A stretch of 64,000 bases of DNA, taken from positions 62,001-126,000 of the forward strand of contig JACQPN010000015.1 in NCBI GenBank assembly GCA_016207515.1, in the 5' to 3' direction. The stretch's first letter is position 1, and every line of letters begins with the position of its first letter. The notes under the pieces are model-generated. The model was not told the DNA's origin. It searched no databases and was given only the letters and a program-made list of their open reading frames with translations. This document shows, one piece after another, positions 52,676-60,819 of the stretch. A program made the translations under genes and the position numbers. Origin of the DNA: Euryarchaeota archaeon (lineage in GTDB: Archaea; Thermoplasmatota; SW-10-69-26; JACQPN01).

Positions 52676-54562
52676 ATGTCGGCGTCCAAAGCGTTGCTTC
52701 TCGCCGGATTCCTGTTGGTCTCCGGTTGCGTCTCGACCGCCCCACAAGACCTTACGACGGAGGCGCCGGTCGCCGAAACGGTGGTTGCGCCCGCCGCGGT
52801 CGAGCTCCGGGCCCGCACCGTGATGCCGTTCAACGCCGCATCCAACTACAGTTTCACGCTCGAGCCCGGCGTCTTTTCGATCCTCCCCGTCCAAAGCGTC
52901 TTCCTCGACGTCGCTCTCCCGGTCGAAGAGGGTGCCGCGGCGGCGGGCGACATGGCGAGGGTCCACATGGGCGTCTGGCTTCCACAGGTGGAGGCCGGTA
53001 CGCGGGTGCCCGTCATCGCCGACGTCGGCCCGTACTATTCCGACGGCGACGACCCCGCCACCGAGCCGGCGCACCGGCTTGGGAAGTTCCTCATGGACAA
53101 TTTCGTGCCCCACGGATACGCGGTCGCACAGGTCTCCGTCTTCGGCACCGGCCAAAGCACCCATTGCATGGACCTCATGGGCCGAAGCGAGCAACTCGGC
53201 ATCGACGCGGCCGTGGATTTCCTCGGGACCGAGGCGTGGAGCAACGGGAACGTCGCTTTGATCGGACGAAGCTACGACGGGTCGACGCCGTGGGAGGCCG
53301 CGACGTTCGGCAACCCCCACCTCAAGACCATCGTGCCGATCAGCGGCCTCATCGGGGCGCATGAACTCATGTGGCGTAACGGCAGCGCCGAGACGCGCGG
53401 GCCCATCATGCACAACGTCGTCTACGGGACATTTGGCATCGACTCGGAGCTTCCAAGCGGGCCTGATTCGCTCATGATGGACCCGACCGGCTCGATGGAA
53501 CCCGACCCGGAGGACGCCCAGACGCTTTGCAAGGATTACGTGGCGGGTCCCGCCCAAGGTGCGGCGGCGTACGCGACCGGCGACCATGTCGCTGCGATGG
53601 CGAACGACTACTGGGAAGAGCGGAGTTTCCTTCCGCGCGCCCTCGAGAACTACAAGGGCTCGGTCTATTTCATCCACGGCCTCCAGGACTGGAACGTCGA
53701 CAATCACATGGCGTTCCCGACTTACTACAGGCTCCAAGACGCCGGCCTCGAGGTCAAGGGTCTCTTCGGCCAATGGGCGCACATGTACCCCGACCGCATC
53801 CAGGAGCACAAGGGGCTTCCATCGGGACGCGGCAAGGAGGCGTTCCCCCAGTCCGTGCGCTTCGATTGGGCGCAGGACCTCTTGGGCTGGTTCGACTACT
53901 ACCTCAAGGGCCCCGGCGCGAGGCCGGTCCTACGCGCCGAGGTGCAAGACAACGCAGGGGCTTGGCGCGTCGAGGCGACGTATCCGCCGAAGGATGCCTT
54001 GTGGCTCGACAACCGGCTTTCCGCGGCGACGAAAGGCCACGCCGGGGAGGATATCCTGTACGGCGCCGAGGACTTCGCCTCCGGCGTCGGGAGCATCCTC
54101 ACGTACAATTTCCTGCCATTGAGCGCGGAGAAGGATTTGCGCATCGCCGGAATGACCCAGTTGCAACTCTCGGTCACTCCGACGGGACCCGGCGGGCAGG
54201 CCTACGCTATCCTTCGGGACGCGGAGACCGGCATGCACCTCGGCCACGCGATCATGGACGCGCGCTACGCACAAGGCGGCACGGAGATGATGCCGGTCGT
54301 CCCCGGACAACCCCTTACGATGATGATGGAGTTCTGGGCGATGGACGTCGTACTCCCGGCCGGTCACGGGTTGAAACTCCAGCTCTCCGCGACGGGTGAG
54401 GATTACCTGCCGAGCGCAGTGAACGACCCACTTGTCATTGACCTTGCCCACAGCGTCTTGAAGGTCCCGACGATCGAGCGTGGACCCGAGGCATTCTTCA
54501 CCCCGCCCCCGATCGATCCGGCATTCCTTGCCACGGTCCAAGGGCAGGAACAACAGCCGTAG
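52676..54562 (+). CDS. S15-type (X-Pro dipeptidyl-peptidase-like) lipoprotein, copy 2
   Basis: 628 residues from ATG 52676, ~25 bases after a CCTATAATAC box, so it is leaderless and separately promoted. The lipobox is LVSGC. Nucleophile GRSYDGSTPWEA, GLQDWNVD and WAHMYPDR match copy 1 throughout. An insert around IDSELPSGPDSLMMDP, absent from copy 1, is balanced by shorter segments near residue 130. The tandem pair suggests different substrate preferences. Confidence 0.88.
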   Translation: MSASKALLLAGFLLVSGCVSTAPQDLTTEAPVAETVVAPAAVELRARTVMPFNAASNYSFTLEPGVFSILPVQSVFLDVALPVEEGAAAAGDMARVHMGVWLPQVEAGTRVPVIADVGPYYSDGDDPATEPAHRLGKFLMDNFVPHGYAVAQVSVFGTGQSTHCMDLMGRSEQLGIDAAVDFLGTEAWSNGNVALIGRSYDGSTPWEAATFGNPHLKTIVPISGLIGAHELMWRNGSAETRGPIMHNVVYGTFGIDSELPSGPDSLMMDPTGSMEPDPEDAQTLCKDYVAGPAQGAAAYATGDHVAAMANDYWEERSFLPRALENYKGSVYFIHGLQDWNVDNHMAFPTYYRLQDAGLEVKGLFGQWAHMYPDRIQEHKGLPSGRGKEAFPQSVRFDWAQDLLGWFDYYLKGPGARPVLRAEVQDNAGAWRVEATYPPKDALWLDNRLSAATKGHAGEDILYGAEDFASGVGSILTYNFLPLSAEKDLRIAGMTQLQLSVTPTGPGGQAYAILRDAETGMHLGHAIMDARYAQGGTEMMPVVPGQPLTMMMEFWAMDVVLPAGHGLKLQLSATGEDYLPSAVNDPLVIDLAHSVLKVPTIERGPEAFFTPPPIDPAFLATVQGQEQQP

Positions 54563-54754
54563 ACGTGGAAAGGCGATCCGGGAAGCGGCCAAAGAAGCGT
54601 CGGAGAGGTCTTCTGTTCCGCGGCGCGTGGCCGCATCGTTTCCGCGAGGGTGACGACATCACTCCCAGGACGTGTCAGCGTCGGTTCTCGGACCATCCGG
54701 CGTCCGCGCCCCTACTCTCCAAACCATTCTTAAAACCCACATCCATTCCAGGCC

Positions 54755-55426
54755 ATGGCCGGACTCATAGGGCTCACGGCGGCCGACATCGACTTGCAAG
54801 ACATTCTCAAGGCCCCGCGCTGGGAGTACGATGGCGAGTGGATCCCTCACCCCGTCGTGCGTCTCACGACGACGCTTCCCGTCGCCGTCCAAAAGCCTGA
54901 TGTCCGAACGATCGTCCGGGCACGTTGGGGCTTCGACGTGGGCGCCGGGCGGCCGATCGGCAATGCGCGGGACGACAAACTCCTCGAAAGCAGGCTCTGG
55001 GGCAGCATGTTCGGGAAAAGCCACTGCCTTGTGGCCTCCACCGGCATCTACGAGATGATCGAGGTCGAAGGGAAGAAGGAGAGTTACTGGTTCCGTCGCC
55101 GCGACAAGAAGCCCATCGTGATGCCGGGGATCTGCGGGATGCGGCATGCGAAGGGCGAGGATCGGCTTTGCGCCGCCATGATCACCACGGAACCGAACGA
55201 CTTCTTCGGGGAGTACCACGACCGTCAGGTCTGCACGCTTTCCTCACGGGAGATGGACGCGTGGCTTTCCAACGGCGAACCGAAGGGGTTCATGAAGCTC
55301 CTCCACGCGCCCGAAAACGACGAGTGGGAGGCGGTACCTGTGGATGGACGTATCTTCAGACCGGGTCGCGTCGAGATGGAACACCTCGTCGAGCAGGGAA
55401 AACCACTTCGCTGGAGTGGAAAGTGA
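54755..55426 (+). CDS. SRAP-domain protein a, Cys2 replaced by Ala
   Basis: 223 residues. The fold is that of SRAP (YedK/HMCES) proteins: RARWGF, PIGNARDDKL, KSHCLVASTGIYEM, ITTEPNDFF and EYHDRQV. Residues that align with the active site are Asn70, Glu100 and His155, but the sequence begins Met-Ala-Gly where the family has Met-Cys-Gly. A TTCTTAAAACC box 18-29 bases before the ATG gives a leaderless mRNA and fixes the start, so the loss of Cys2 is not a start error. Cys2 normally forms the thiazolidine crosslink to abasic DNA. First of four tandem SRAP genes. Confidence 0.85.
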   Translation: MAGLIGLTAADIDLQDILKAPRWEYDGEWIPHPVVRLTTTLPVAVQKPDVRTIVRARWGFDVGAGRPIGNARDDKLLESRLWGSMFGKSHCLVASTGIYEMIEVEGKKESYWFRRRDKKPIVMPGICGMRHAKGEDRLCAAMITTEPNDFFGEYHDRQVCTLSSREMDAWLSNGEPKGFMKLLHAPENDEWEAVPVDGRIFRPGRVEMEHLVEQGKPLRWSGK

Positions 55427-55492
55427 GTCGCATGGGGGGTCGCGTCGCATAGGTGGTTCGCATCGCATACGGGGAGTGAGTCGCGTAATGCT
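55424..55492. repeat. Short degenerate TCGCAT/TCGCGT repeats between SRAP genes a and b
   Basis: GTCGCATGGGGG, GTCGCGTCGCATAGG, TTCGCATCGCATACGGGG and AGTCGCGTAATG follow each other directly after the gene a stop. There are four TCGCAT and two TCGCGT hexamers in ~65 bases. Function unknown. Confidence 0.5.
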
Positions 55493-55553
55493 CCAAGCCC
55501 TTGGACTTGGCGCAAGTTCCCAAGCACCGCCTGGCGATGGAGCGTGAACGCTC

Positions 55554-56240
55554 TTGTGCGGACGCGTAGTGTGGGTCTGGGACGCTGCGACCGGCGAACT
55601 CGTGCGGATGTACGACGAACGCGTGATGGACGATCCCGAAGTCCGGCACGTCCTCGAAAAGAACCGGTACAACGTCCCCCCCGCGAGCCACTTGCCCGTG
55701 ATACTTGGCATCGGTGAAAGTTCGAAAGTCGATGTCGCCCGATGGGGCTTTCCGATCCCGAAGCGGCCAAACGGTGTTTTCAACACGAAGATCGAGACCG
55801 CGAAGGATTCGCCACTGTGGCGAGGCCTCATCGGGGAGAGCCATTGCCTCTTTCTTGTGAAGGGCTTCTATGAGTGGAAAAATGAGGGAAAGCGAAAGGT
55901 CCCACACTTCATCCATCGACGCGACCGTCGCCCCATGCTTCTCGCGGGGGTCTTTGCGAAAGGCCGGGGAGGAGCGGAATCCAAGTGGCTCGCGAGTATC
56001 GTCACATGCGCCCCGACCAGGCAGATGGCTGAAATACACGATCGGATGCCCGTTGTGATCGAGGAAGTCGACGCGGCCGATTGGCTCCATCCCCGATCAT
56101 CCGGGATGGGAAGGGTGCTCGAACTCGCAGCGCCAGGCGGCGACGTCCTAGACTCGCACGCGGTCGGCGCGGCCGCGAACGACACGGGAAACGACACACC
56201 GGCCCTGATCGAACCGGTGAGGCACACCAAATTGTTCTGA
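55554..56240 (+). CDS. SRAP-domain protein b, canonical (Cys2 present)
   Basis: 228 residues. The TTG start is followed by Cys-Gly-Arg, so removal of Met exposes the crosslinking Cys. Asn77 (FNTKIETA), Glu107 (GFYEW) and His162 (IHDRMPVVI) complete the active site, at nearly the same spacing as in known SRAP proteins. It should trap abasic sites in single-stranded DNA as a covalent, reversible DNA-protein crosslink. GGAG stands eleven bases before the TTG. It is the only one of the four paralogs that looks fully catalytic. The C-terminal 25 residues are Asp/Thr/Ala-rich. Confidence 0.93.
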   Translation: MCGRVVWVWDAATGELVRMYDERVMDDPEVRHVLEKNRYNVPPASHLPVILGIGESSKVDVARWGFPIPKRPNGVFNTKIETAKDSPLWRGLIGESHCLFLVKGFYEWKNEGKRKVPHFIHRRDRRPMLLAGVFAKGRGGAESKWLASIVTCAPTRQMAEIHDRMPVVIEEVDAADWLHPRSSGMGRVLELAAPGGDVLDSHAVGAAANDTGNDTPALIEPVRHTKLF

Positions 56241-56318
56241 CGAACCATGGGAAGAACTTTGGGCCACTGCATGGGAAACCCCCTTCGCGGCGCGCCTTCG
56301 CGTCGGCGCAACCGGGAA

Positions 56319-57119
56319 ATGTCGGGACGTGGATTCTTCCTCGTGGCCGGCCTCGAAGGCATCGATGCTTCCAAGATGGAGATAATCGACGCGCTCGGAG
56401 GGACGCGATGGGCGTACGACGAAGACGAACGCGTCGCGAAACCACTGCTTCGACACGCGGACTTCGCCCCCGTTGCGATCGTCGTCGACGGCGAGCGCGT
56501 CATAGAGAAGGTGCGGTTCGGAATGCCCGGTTTCCAAGGCCGATTGATAACGAACGCCCGCGACGACAAACTCATGGAGTCGCCATCGTGGACGTCGCTC
56601 TTTGGAAAGTCGCACTGCCTCACGGCGATAAGCTACGTCGTCGAGACCGACAAGAAGACGAAGACCACCTACCGCGTACAGCGCCGCGATGGAGCGCTCA
56701 TGGTGGTTCCCGGCCTCGTTGCGCGTCGGCACATCAAGTTCGCGAGCACGGGAAACGAGTACGACGATCTCTGCCACGTCCAGGTCACCGCCGACGCGAA
56801 CGACTTCGTCGCCACGATCCACGACCGCTTCGTATGCGAGCTTTCGACCAAGCGTGAACGCGACATGTGGATGAGCCCGGCGGAGCACGACGTCGCGGCC
56901 CTTGCGAAGTTACTCGTGCAGGCGCCAAATGACAGGTACGAGATGGTGCCCATCGCCAGCGACGCGTGGAAGCGGCGAGACGATCCGGACGCGACAAAGC
57001 CGATCGGGGACGCTGTCACATGGGCGGGCAAAGCCGGAGCCAATACGACCAGACCATCGACAAAGTCGGATGGGGGAAAGGGCGCCCGCACGAGGAGGCT
57101 GGACCAATGGCAGGAGTGA
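56319..57119 (+). CDS. SRAP-domain protein c, Cys2 replaced by Ser
   Basis: 266 residues from ATG 56319, giving Met-Ser-Gly-Arg, which lines up with the canonical Met-Cys-Gly-Arg. ATG 56247 is also open but would add a low-complexity Arg-rich extension. Asn79 (ITNARDDKL), Glu109 (YVVET) and His168 (IHDRF) are retained. The C-terminal 35 residues are basic and Gly/Thr/Arg-rich and overlap gene d by 13 bases. The weak ribosome-binding site leaves the exact start less certain than in a and d. Confidence 0.8.
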   Translation: MSGRGFFLVAGLEGIDASKMEIIDALGGTRWAYDEDERVAKPLLRHADFAPVAIVVDGERVIEKVRFGMPGFQGRLITNARDDKLMESPSWTSLFGKSHCLTAISYVVETDKKTKTTYRVQRRDGALMVVPGLVARRHIKFASTGNEYDDLCHVQVTADANDFVATIHDRFVCELSTKRERDMWMSPAEHDVAALAKLLVQAPNDRYEMVPIASDAWKRRDDPDATKPIGDAVTWAGKAGANTTRPSTKSDGGKGARTRRLDQWQE

Positions 57120-57859
57120 TAGGACTACGCGGCCCCGACATCGACAAGCGCGACGCGCTACGCGGCTACAAGGTCGAATGGGAGGACGCGGACCGGCCGA
57201 TAATACGGCCGCACACGGGTTGCCCCGTTCTGTATCTTAAGGACGGCGTGCCCACCGTGGAGCGGCACGTTTTCGGGTTCTCCAAGGAATTCACATCGTT
57301 CAACGCAAGGGCCGACAAGCTCGAGACGGGCAAGATGTGGAGCCGCATGTTCGGGAAGAGCCATGGTATCGCGCCCGTGAGCTACATCCTTGAATGGGCG
57401 GATCTCGGCGATGGGAAAAAACCGTACAGGATCGAGCGCGCCGACGGGGCCGCGATGGCGGTCCCCGCGCTCGTCGGGCACTACTGGGAGGACAAGACGA
57501 AGAGAGCGTTCGCACTCATCACGGTCGAGCCGAACGAGTTCATCGGCAAGATCCACAACCGAGTCATCGCACAGCTCGACGACGGGATGTTCGACACGTG
57601 GCTTTCGCCGGAGAAAAACGACGCGAAGACGCTCCGGGGATGTCTGTCGCCCGGTCGTAACGACGACTTCGTCGCTTACCCGCTGAAGGCCGATGTGGGA
57701 AGCGCTAGGTTTGACGATCCGAAGGCGTTGGAAGCGGTCGGGAAAGGGCTAGAGTGGAAGGACGTGGAAGGCGGCGGGGCAAAGGACGCCGACGACGGGG
57801 CCAAAAAGACGAAGAGCGGGCGGACAAAGCAGGGCGGTCAGTCGAAACTTTTGGAATAG
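57107..57859 (+). CDS. SRAP-domain protein d, Cys2 replaced by Ala, basic tail
   Basis: 250 residues from ATG 57107, eight bases after GGAGG, beginning Met-Ala-Gly-Val-Ile-Gly-Leu much like gene a. Asn66 (SFNARADKL), Glu96 (YILEW) and His150 (IHNRV) are kept. Residues ~225-250 form a Lys/Gly-rich tail (KKTKSGRTKQGGQSK) that may bind DNA. It overlaps gene c by 13 bases and converges with the polymerase C-terminal half, whose stop lies 17 bases away. Confidence 0.85.
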   Translation: MAGVIGLRGPDIDKRDALRGYKVEWEDADRPIIRPHTGCPVLYLKDGVPTVERHVFGFSKEFTSFNARADKLETGKMWSRMFGKSHGIAPVSYILEWADLGDGKKPYRIERADGAAMAVPALVGHYWEDKTKRAFALITVEPNEFIGKIHNRVIAQLDDGMFDTWLSPEKNDAKTLRGCLSPGRNDDFVAYPLKADVGSARFDDPKALEAVGKGLEWKDVEGGGAKDADDGAKKTKSGRTKQGGQSKLLE

Positions 57860-57876
57860 TGGAAAAGGGCTGTGCG

Positions 57877-58932
57877 TCAGGCGCGGTCTGGACGGATCCA
57901 CTTCACGGGCGTCACCTCGAAACGTCGGGCCTTCGGGCCGCGGGGACGTCGCGTTTCGCCCATGAGCCACCTGTATAGTGCTTCCTCATCGTAGCCGAAC
58001 GGGGAGAGCATCGTCTCTACCGAGCGCGCGAGGAGCCTCACGTAGAAGCCCACATCGTACTCTTGCGTCTTGCCGCTAAGCCATTGTGACTCTCGCTTTG
58101 TCAATTCGACCGGCATCACGCGGGCCCTCCACGGGCCTCGTCTTCTCGTGACGACGTATTTCACGTACTCGCCCGGTTTCCGCTCGACACCGGCGGCCTT
58201 GAGGGCCTTCAACGCGGCCTTCGTGTTCGTGTTCGCTGCGTAATCGTCGGGCCCCATGCGGGTCTGCAGCATGAGGCCGAGCTCCTCGGGGGCGACTTCG
58301 CGCCGTCGCATGGATACGGCCGCCCTCTTGGCCACTTGTAGGGCATGCGGTATGCACGCGAGGAAGTCTTCCGCGTTGTCTGCCTCGGCGAAGACGTCGA
58401 GCATCCCCTGTTGCACGTTGTAGATCCACTCGGGTGTCGAGTGCCGCTGCACTTCGATACCGCGCACTTTGATGGTGCCGTCCTCGAACTTGCCGTAGTA
58501 ACGGTTTGGAACGCCCACTACACCGGCACGATCGTAGGATGGCAGGCCACCGGATCGCTTTTCATATGATGGGGAGTGCGTCTTCGACGGGAGGAGCACG
58601 AGCCACTTGTACACTCCCTCCACGTCCATCGGTACACCCACCTCGTTCGTTATCCGCCGCGAAAGGCGCATCGCGTCGGCGCGAGTCACCCCTGGCTTGT
58701 GCATGAAGACGCAATCGGTGAGCGTGTGGACGACGGTGTAGCCTTCGTCGTTCGCGATCTCGCGGCTACGGGTCATCCCCGCCCTGCCGAGGCACTGTAT
58801 CGCCTGGTGCACCTCGGCGCAACCGAAGCGGGCGTTGCGGTAGCGGAAGTAGCCGAAGCAGACGACTCCGAGGGCCTTGTGCTCGGATTTCACGGCCTTG
58901 GCCTTCTCGACGAGGTCGCGAGGGACGGTCAC
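57877..58932 (-). CDS. Family B DNA polymerase, C-terminal half, degenerate catalytic motifs
   Basis: 351 residues. Motif B region: KALGVVCFGYFRYRNARFG (usual KxxxNSxYG core with Val-Val-Cys-Phe-Gly). Motif C: HTLTDCVF, so the first Asp of the usual DTD is Leu71 and only Asp73 remains. The thumb-like segment KFEDGTIKVRGIEVQRHSTPEW agrees with polymerase B. The exonuclease and motif A are encoded by a separate gene at 60820. GTG start, with a CATATAATGG element on the minus strand near 59018-59027. It is either a split polymerase subunit, a non-catalytic polymerase, or one piece of a broken gene. Confidence 0.8.
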   Translation of the reverse strand: MTVPRDLVEKAKAVKSEHKALGVVCFGYFRYRNARFGCAEVHQAIQCLGRAGMTRSREIANDEGYTVVHTLTDCVFMHKPGVTRADAMRLSRRITNEVGVPMDVEGVYKWLVLLPSKTHSPSYEKRSGGLPSYDRAGVVGVPNRYYGKFEDGTIKVRGIEVQRHSTPEWIYNVQQGMLDVFAEADNAEDFLACIPHALQVAKRAAVSMRRREVAPEELGLMLQTRMGPDDYAANTNTKAALKALKAAGVERKPGEYVKYVVTRRRGPWRARVMPVELTKRESQWLSGKTQEYDVGFYVRLLARSVETMLSPFGYDEEALYRWLMGETRRPRGPKARRFEVTPVKWIRPDRA

Positions 58933-59057
58933 GATAGATGGCAGTCGGCGTCCATCAAACCTTTTCGGGTGAGGCGGGTGAAAGTGTCAGGCATTTTCGG
59001 TGACGGCCCAACGGCAACCATTATATGGTAACCTATGCACATACATATAGCGAGCAT

Positions 59058-59297
59058 ATGGCAATCACCACAATCCAAATCGACGCCAAGACGCGCGAAC
59101 GGCTGTCGCGCCTCAAGACCGGCCCACGCGAGACATATGACGAGATCCTCCAAAAATTCTTGAGCCTCATACCGGAGGGCGACGAGGAAGGCCATTACAC
59201 CGACAGATTCCGCGCCGGTGTCCTTGAGTCCATGATGCAGGCAGCCGTAGGCGACGTGATCCCCCTCGGCGAGGCGAAGAAGCGTTTGGGCCTGTAG
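59058..59297 (+). CDS. Antitoxin of a RelBE-like pair
   Basis: 79 residues. The N-terminus (MAITTIQIDAKTRERLSRLK) is a ribbon-helix-helix or AbrB-size DNA-binding segment, followed by a toxin-binding C-terminus (VIPLGEAKKRLGL). Its TAG is directly followed by the toxin ATG. A CCATTATATGG element at 59018-59028 is ~36 bases upstream and may promote transcription in both directions. An upstream in-frame ATG at 59025 lies inside that element. Confidence 0.85.
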   Translation: MAITTIQIDAKTRERLSRLKTGPRETYDEILQKFLSLIPEGDEEGHYTDRFRAGVLESMMQAAVGDVIPLGEAKKRLGL

Positions 59298-59549
59298 ATG
59301 GCCTGGACCATCGTCCTCACGAAGAAGGCGTGGGGCGACCTCCAACGCCTCGACCGCGAGACCCAAAGGAGAATCGCGACCAAGCTGGAGTCCGTGGCTT
59401 CCGACCCTGCTCGCTCGTTTCAGAAACTCGTAGATAGCCCCCAGTACCGGCTCCGTGTTGGCGATTATCGGATCCTAGCGTTACTGGATTTTGGAGCAGA
59501 ACGGGTGACAGTGCTTGCCATCGGGCATCGGAAGTCGATCTACGGCTAA
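59298..59549 (+). CDS. RelE/ParE-superfamily toxin
   Basis: 83 residues. It reads MAWTIVLTKKAWGDLQRLD, then a helix and YRLRVGDYRILALLD..VTVLAIGHRKSIYG, the core pattern of RelE-fold toxins (RVGDYRI and the C-terminal HRxxIY). It would cleave mRNA on the ribosome or act on gyrase like ParE; the sequence does not decide. It starts right after the antitoxin stop. It lies between the polymerase C-terminal half and a polymerase scrap. Confidence 0.9.
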   Translation: MAWTIVLTKKAWGDLQRLDRETQRRIATKLESVASDPARSFQKLVDSPQYRLRVGDYRILALLDFGAERVTVLAIGHRKSIYG

Positions 59550-59682
59550 TCTCGTTCTTCGATTCCTTCCCTCTCCGCCCTCCTCAACATCGCCTTCACG
59601 TACCTCCTATGCCCCCACAACCGCCTCAGTATCTCCGCCTGGTGCCCGTAGTGGCGTCGGCACACGTGCATGCCGAGTTCCG
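59546..59682 (-). pseudogene. Duplicated scrap of the family B polymerase N-terminal-half gene
   Basis: Encodes ELGMHVCRRHYGHQAEIL and RRLWGHRRYVKAMLRRAEREG before a stop, matching the end of the 60820 gene nearly residue for residue. At DNA level, 59569-59682 and 60882-60995 agree at 99 of 114 positions by hand count. The frame further upstream has no polymerase homology. The scrap's 3' end (EREGIEERD) may be closer to the original join with the C-terminal half than the end of the 60820 gene is. Confidence 0.8.
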
Positions 59683-59783
59683 CAGCGACCTTCGCCTGCG
59701 GTCGCTCTCGCAGAGGTTTCAGTTTGTGGTGTCGACGGAGAGGTCGTGGACTTGATCCAGGCACCCCACATGGAAACATTTAT

Positions 59784-59814
59784 ATGTTGCTAAAAGGCTA
59801 CAAATGTTGCCAAA
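59784..59814. promoter_or_regulatory. Direct repeat ATGTTGC(T/C)AAA at the MNT start
   Basis: ATGTTGCTAAA at 59784-59794 and ATGTTGCCAAA at 59804-59814 are 20 bases apart, about two helical turns. The first overlaps the TTTATATG box (59779-59786) and the second begins at the MNT start codon. The wing-helix N-terminus of the MNT protein may bind here to repress its own operon. Confidence 0.55.
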
Positions 59815-60448
59815 CAGCGACACAATGCGCTTCCACAAAGTCATCGAAGAGGTGATCGGAGGGCGCCTCCCGATCCGCGTCTTTCGCGTCCTCGTCACGT
59901 TTCCATCGAAGGAATTCACCGGCCGCGAACTTGCGCGCACGGCGGGAGCGGATGCCTCCAAGACGATCCAGTACCTCAACACGCTCCTGGATCATGGCCT
60001 GGTGGAGCGCCGCACCGTCGGCCACAGTCAACTCTGGAGACTACGCCAAGGTCACTACCTCGTCAAGAAGCTCGGCCCTGTGCTCGGTCTAGAAAGAGCG
60101 GCGATTGGGGATCTATACGCGCTGATATCGAAGAAGCTCCGCGCAATCGGCGTCGTTGAAACGGCCATTATCTTCGGCTCCGTAGCGCGTGGCGAGGAGC
60201 GGCCGGATAGCGATATAGACCTCTTCATACTCGTGGATGGCAAGTCGGAGAAGAATATGCTCATGCTCACTCTCGAGGAACTGGCGAAGGAGGTCGCCGA
60301 TTCTTTCGGCAACCCCCTCACGCCCGTCGTATATACACGACGCGAGCTTTCCCAAAAGCGCGACCTGCCCCTCGTGGCCTCGATCCGCCGCGAGGGGGTA
60401 TTGGTCCTGGGAGCAGGGCTTGAGAACGGAGAGACTGGACAAGGGTAA
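59804..60448 (+). CDS. MNT-type nucleotidyltransferase with N-terminal winged helix (antitoxin)
   Basis: 214 residues. Residues ~15-85 form a winged helix (IRVFRVLVTFPSKEFTGRELARTAG..LVERRTV). Residues ~110-210 are a minimal nucleotidyltransferase with GSVARGEERPDSDIDLFIL, which holds the GS motif and the Asp pair. In MNT/HEPN (type VII) systems the MNT protein AMPylates the HEPN toxin. A TTTATATG box 18-25 bases upstream makes the mRNA leaderless. It overlaps the HEPN gene by 29 bases. Confidence 0.88.
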   Translation: MLPNSDTMRFHKVIEEVIGGRLPIRVFRVLVTFPSKEFTGRELARTAGADASKTIQYLNTLLDHGLVERRTVGHSQLWRLRQGHYLVKKLGPVLGLERAAIGDLYALISKKLRAIGVVETAIIFGSVARGEERPDSDIDLFILVDGKSEKNMLMLTLEELAKEVADSFGNPLTPVVYTRRELSQKRDLPLVASIRREGVLVLGAGLENGETGQG

Positions 60449-60815
60449 GGCTCGCGTTTATCTCCGGAAGGCCCAAGACTTCGCGTCGGGCCTAAGGCGT
60501 TCGGCGGATCGCGAAGAATGGAATTCGGTCGGGCTTCTCTCGGTGCACCTCGTGATATCCACGGCGGACGCCCTGACGACTTTCTATCTTGGCGAGCGGT
60601 CCCGCTCCCAGGACCACGGGGACGCGGCCCAATTATTGCGGCGGATCCCCGTCACGGGCATAGAAGAACACGCGGACAAGGCCTTGGAGGTGATCCGCGT
60701 GAAGAACGTAGTTGAGTACGAGGCGAGAGAATTCGAGGAGACGGAGGCGACGGCCACGATGAAGAAGGCCCTGAGGTTTCACGAGTGGGGACGCCAACAG
60801 TTGGGGGAGCGGTGA
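60420..60815 (+). CDS. HEPN-domain protein (probable toxin partner)
   Basis: 131 residues from TTG 60420, helical throughout: KARVYLRKAQDFASGL, WNSVGLLSVHLVISTADALTTF, then RVKNVVEYEAREFEE. The pattern matches HEPN proteins that pair with MNT. The typical RNxxxH nuclease signature is not clear; RSRSQDH (Arg-x5-His) near residue 60 is the nearest, and the later conserved segment has KNVVEYE. It may be a variant HEPN without RNase activity. The stop is 5 bases from the convergent polymerase gene stop. Confidence 0.8.
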   Translation: MRTERLDKGKARVYLRKAQDFASGLRRSADREEWNSVGLLSVHLVISTADALTTFYLGERSRSQDHGDAAQLLRRIPVTGIEEHADKALEVIRVKNVVEYEAREFEETEATATMKKALRFHEWGRQQLGER

Positions 60816-60819
60816 GCGG

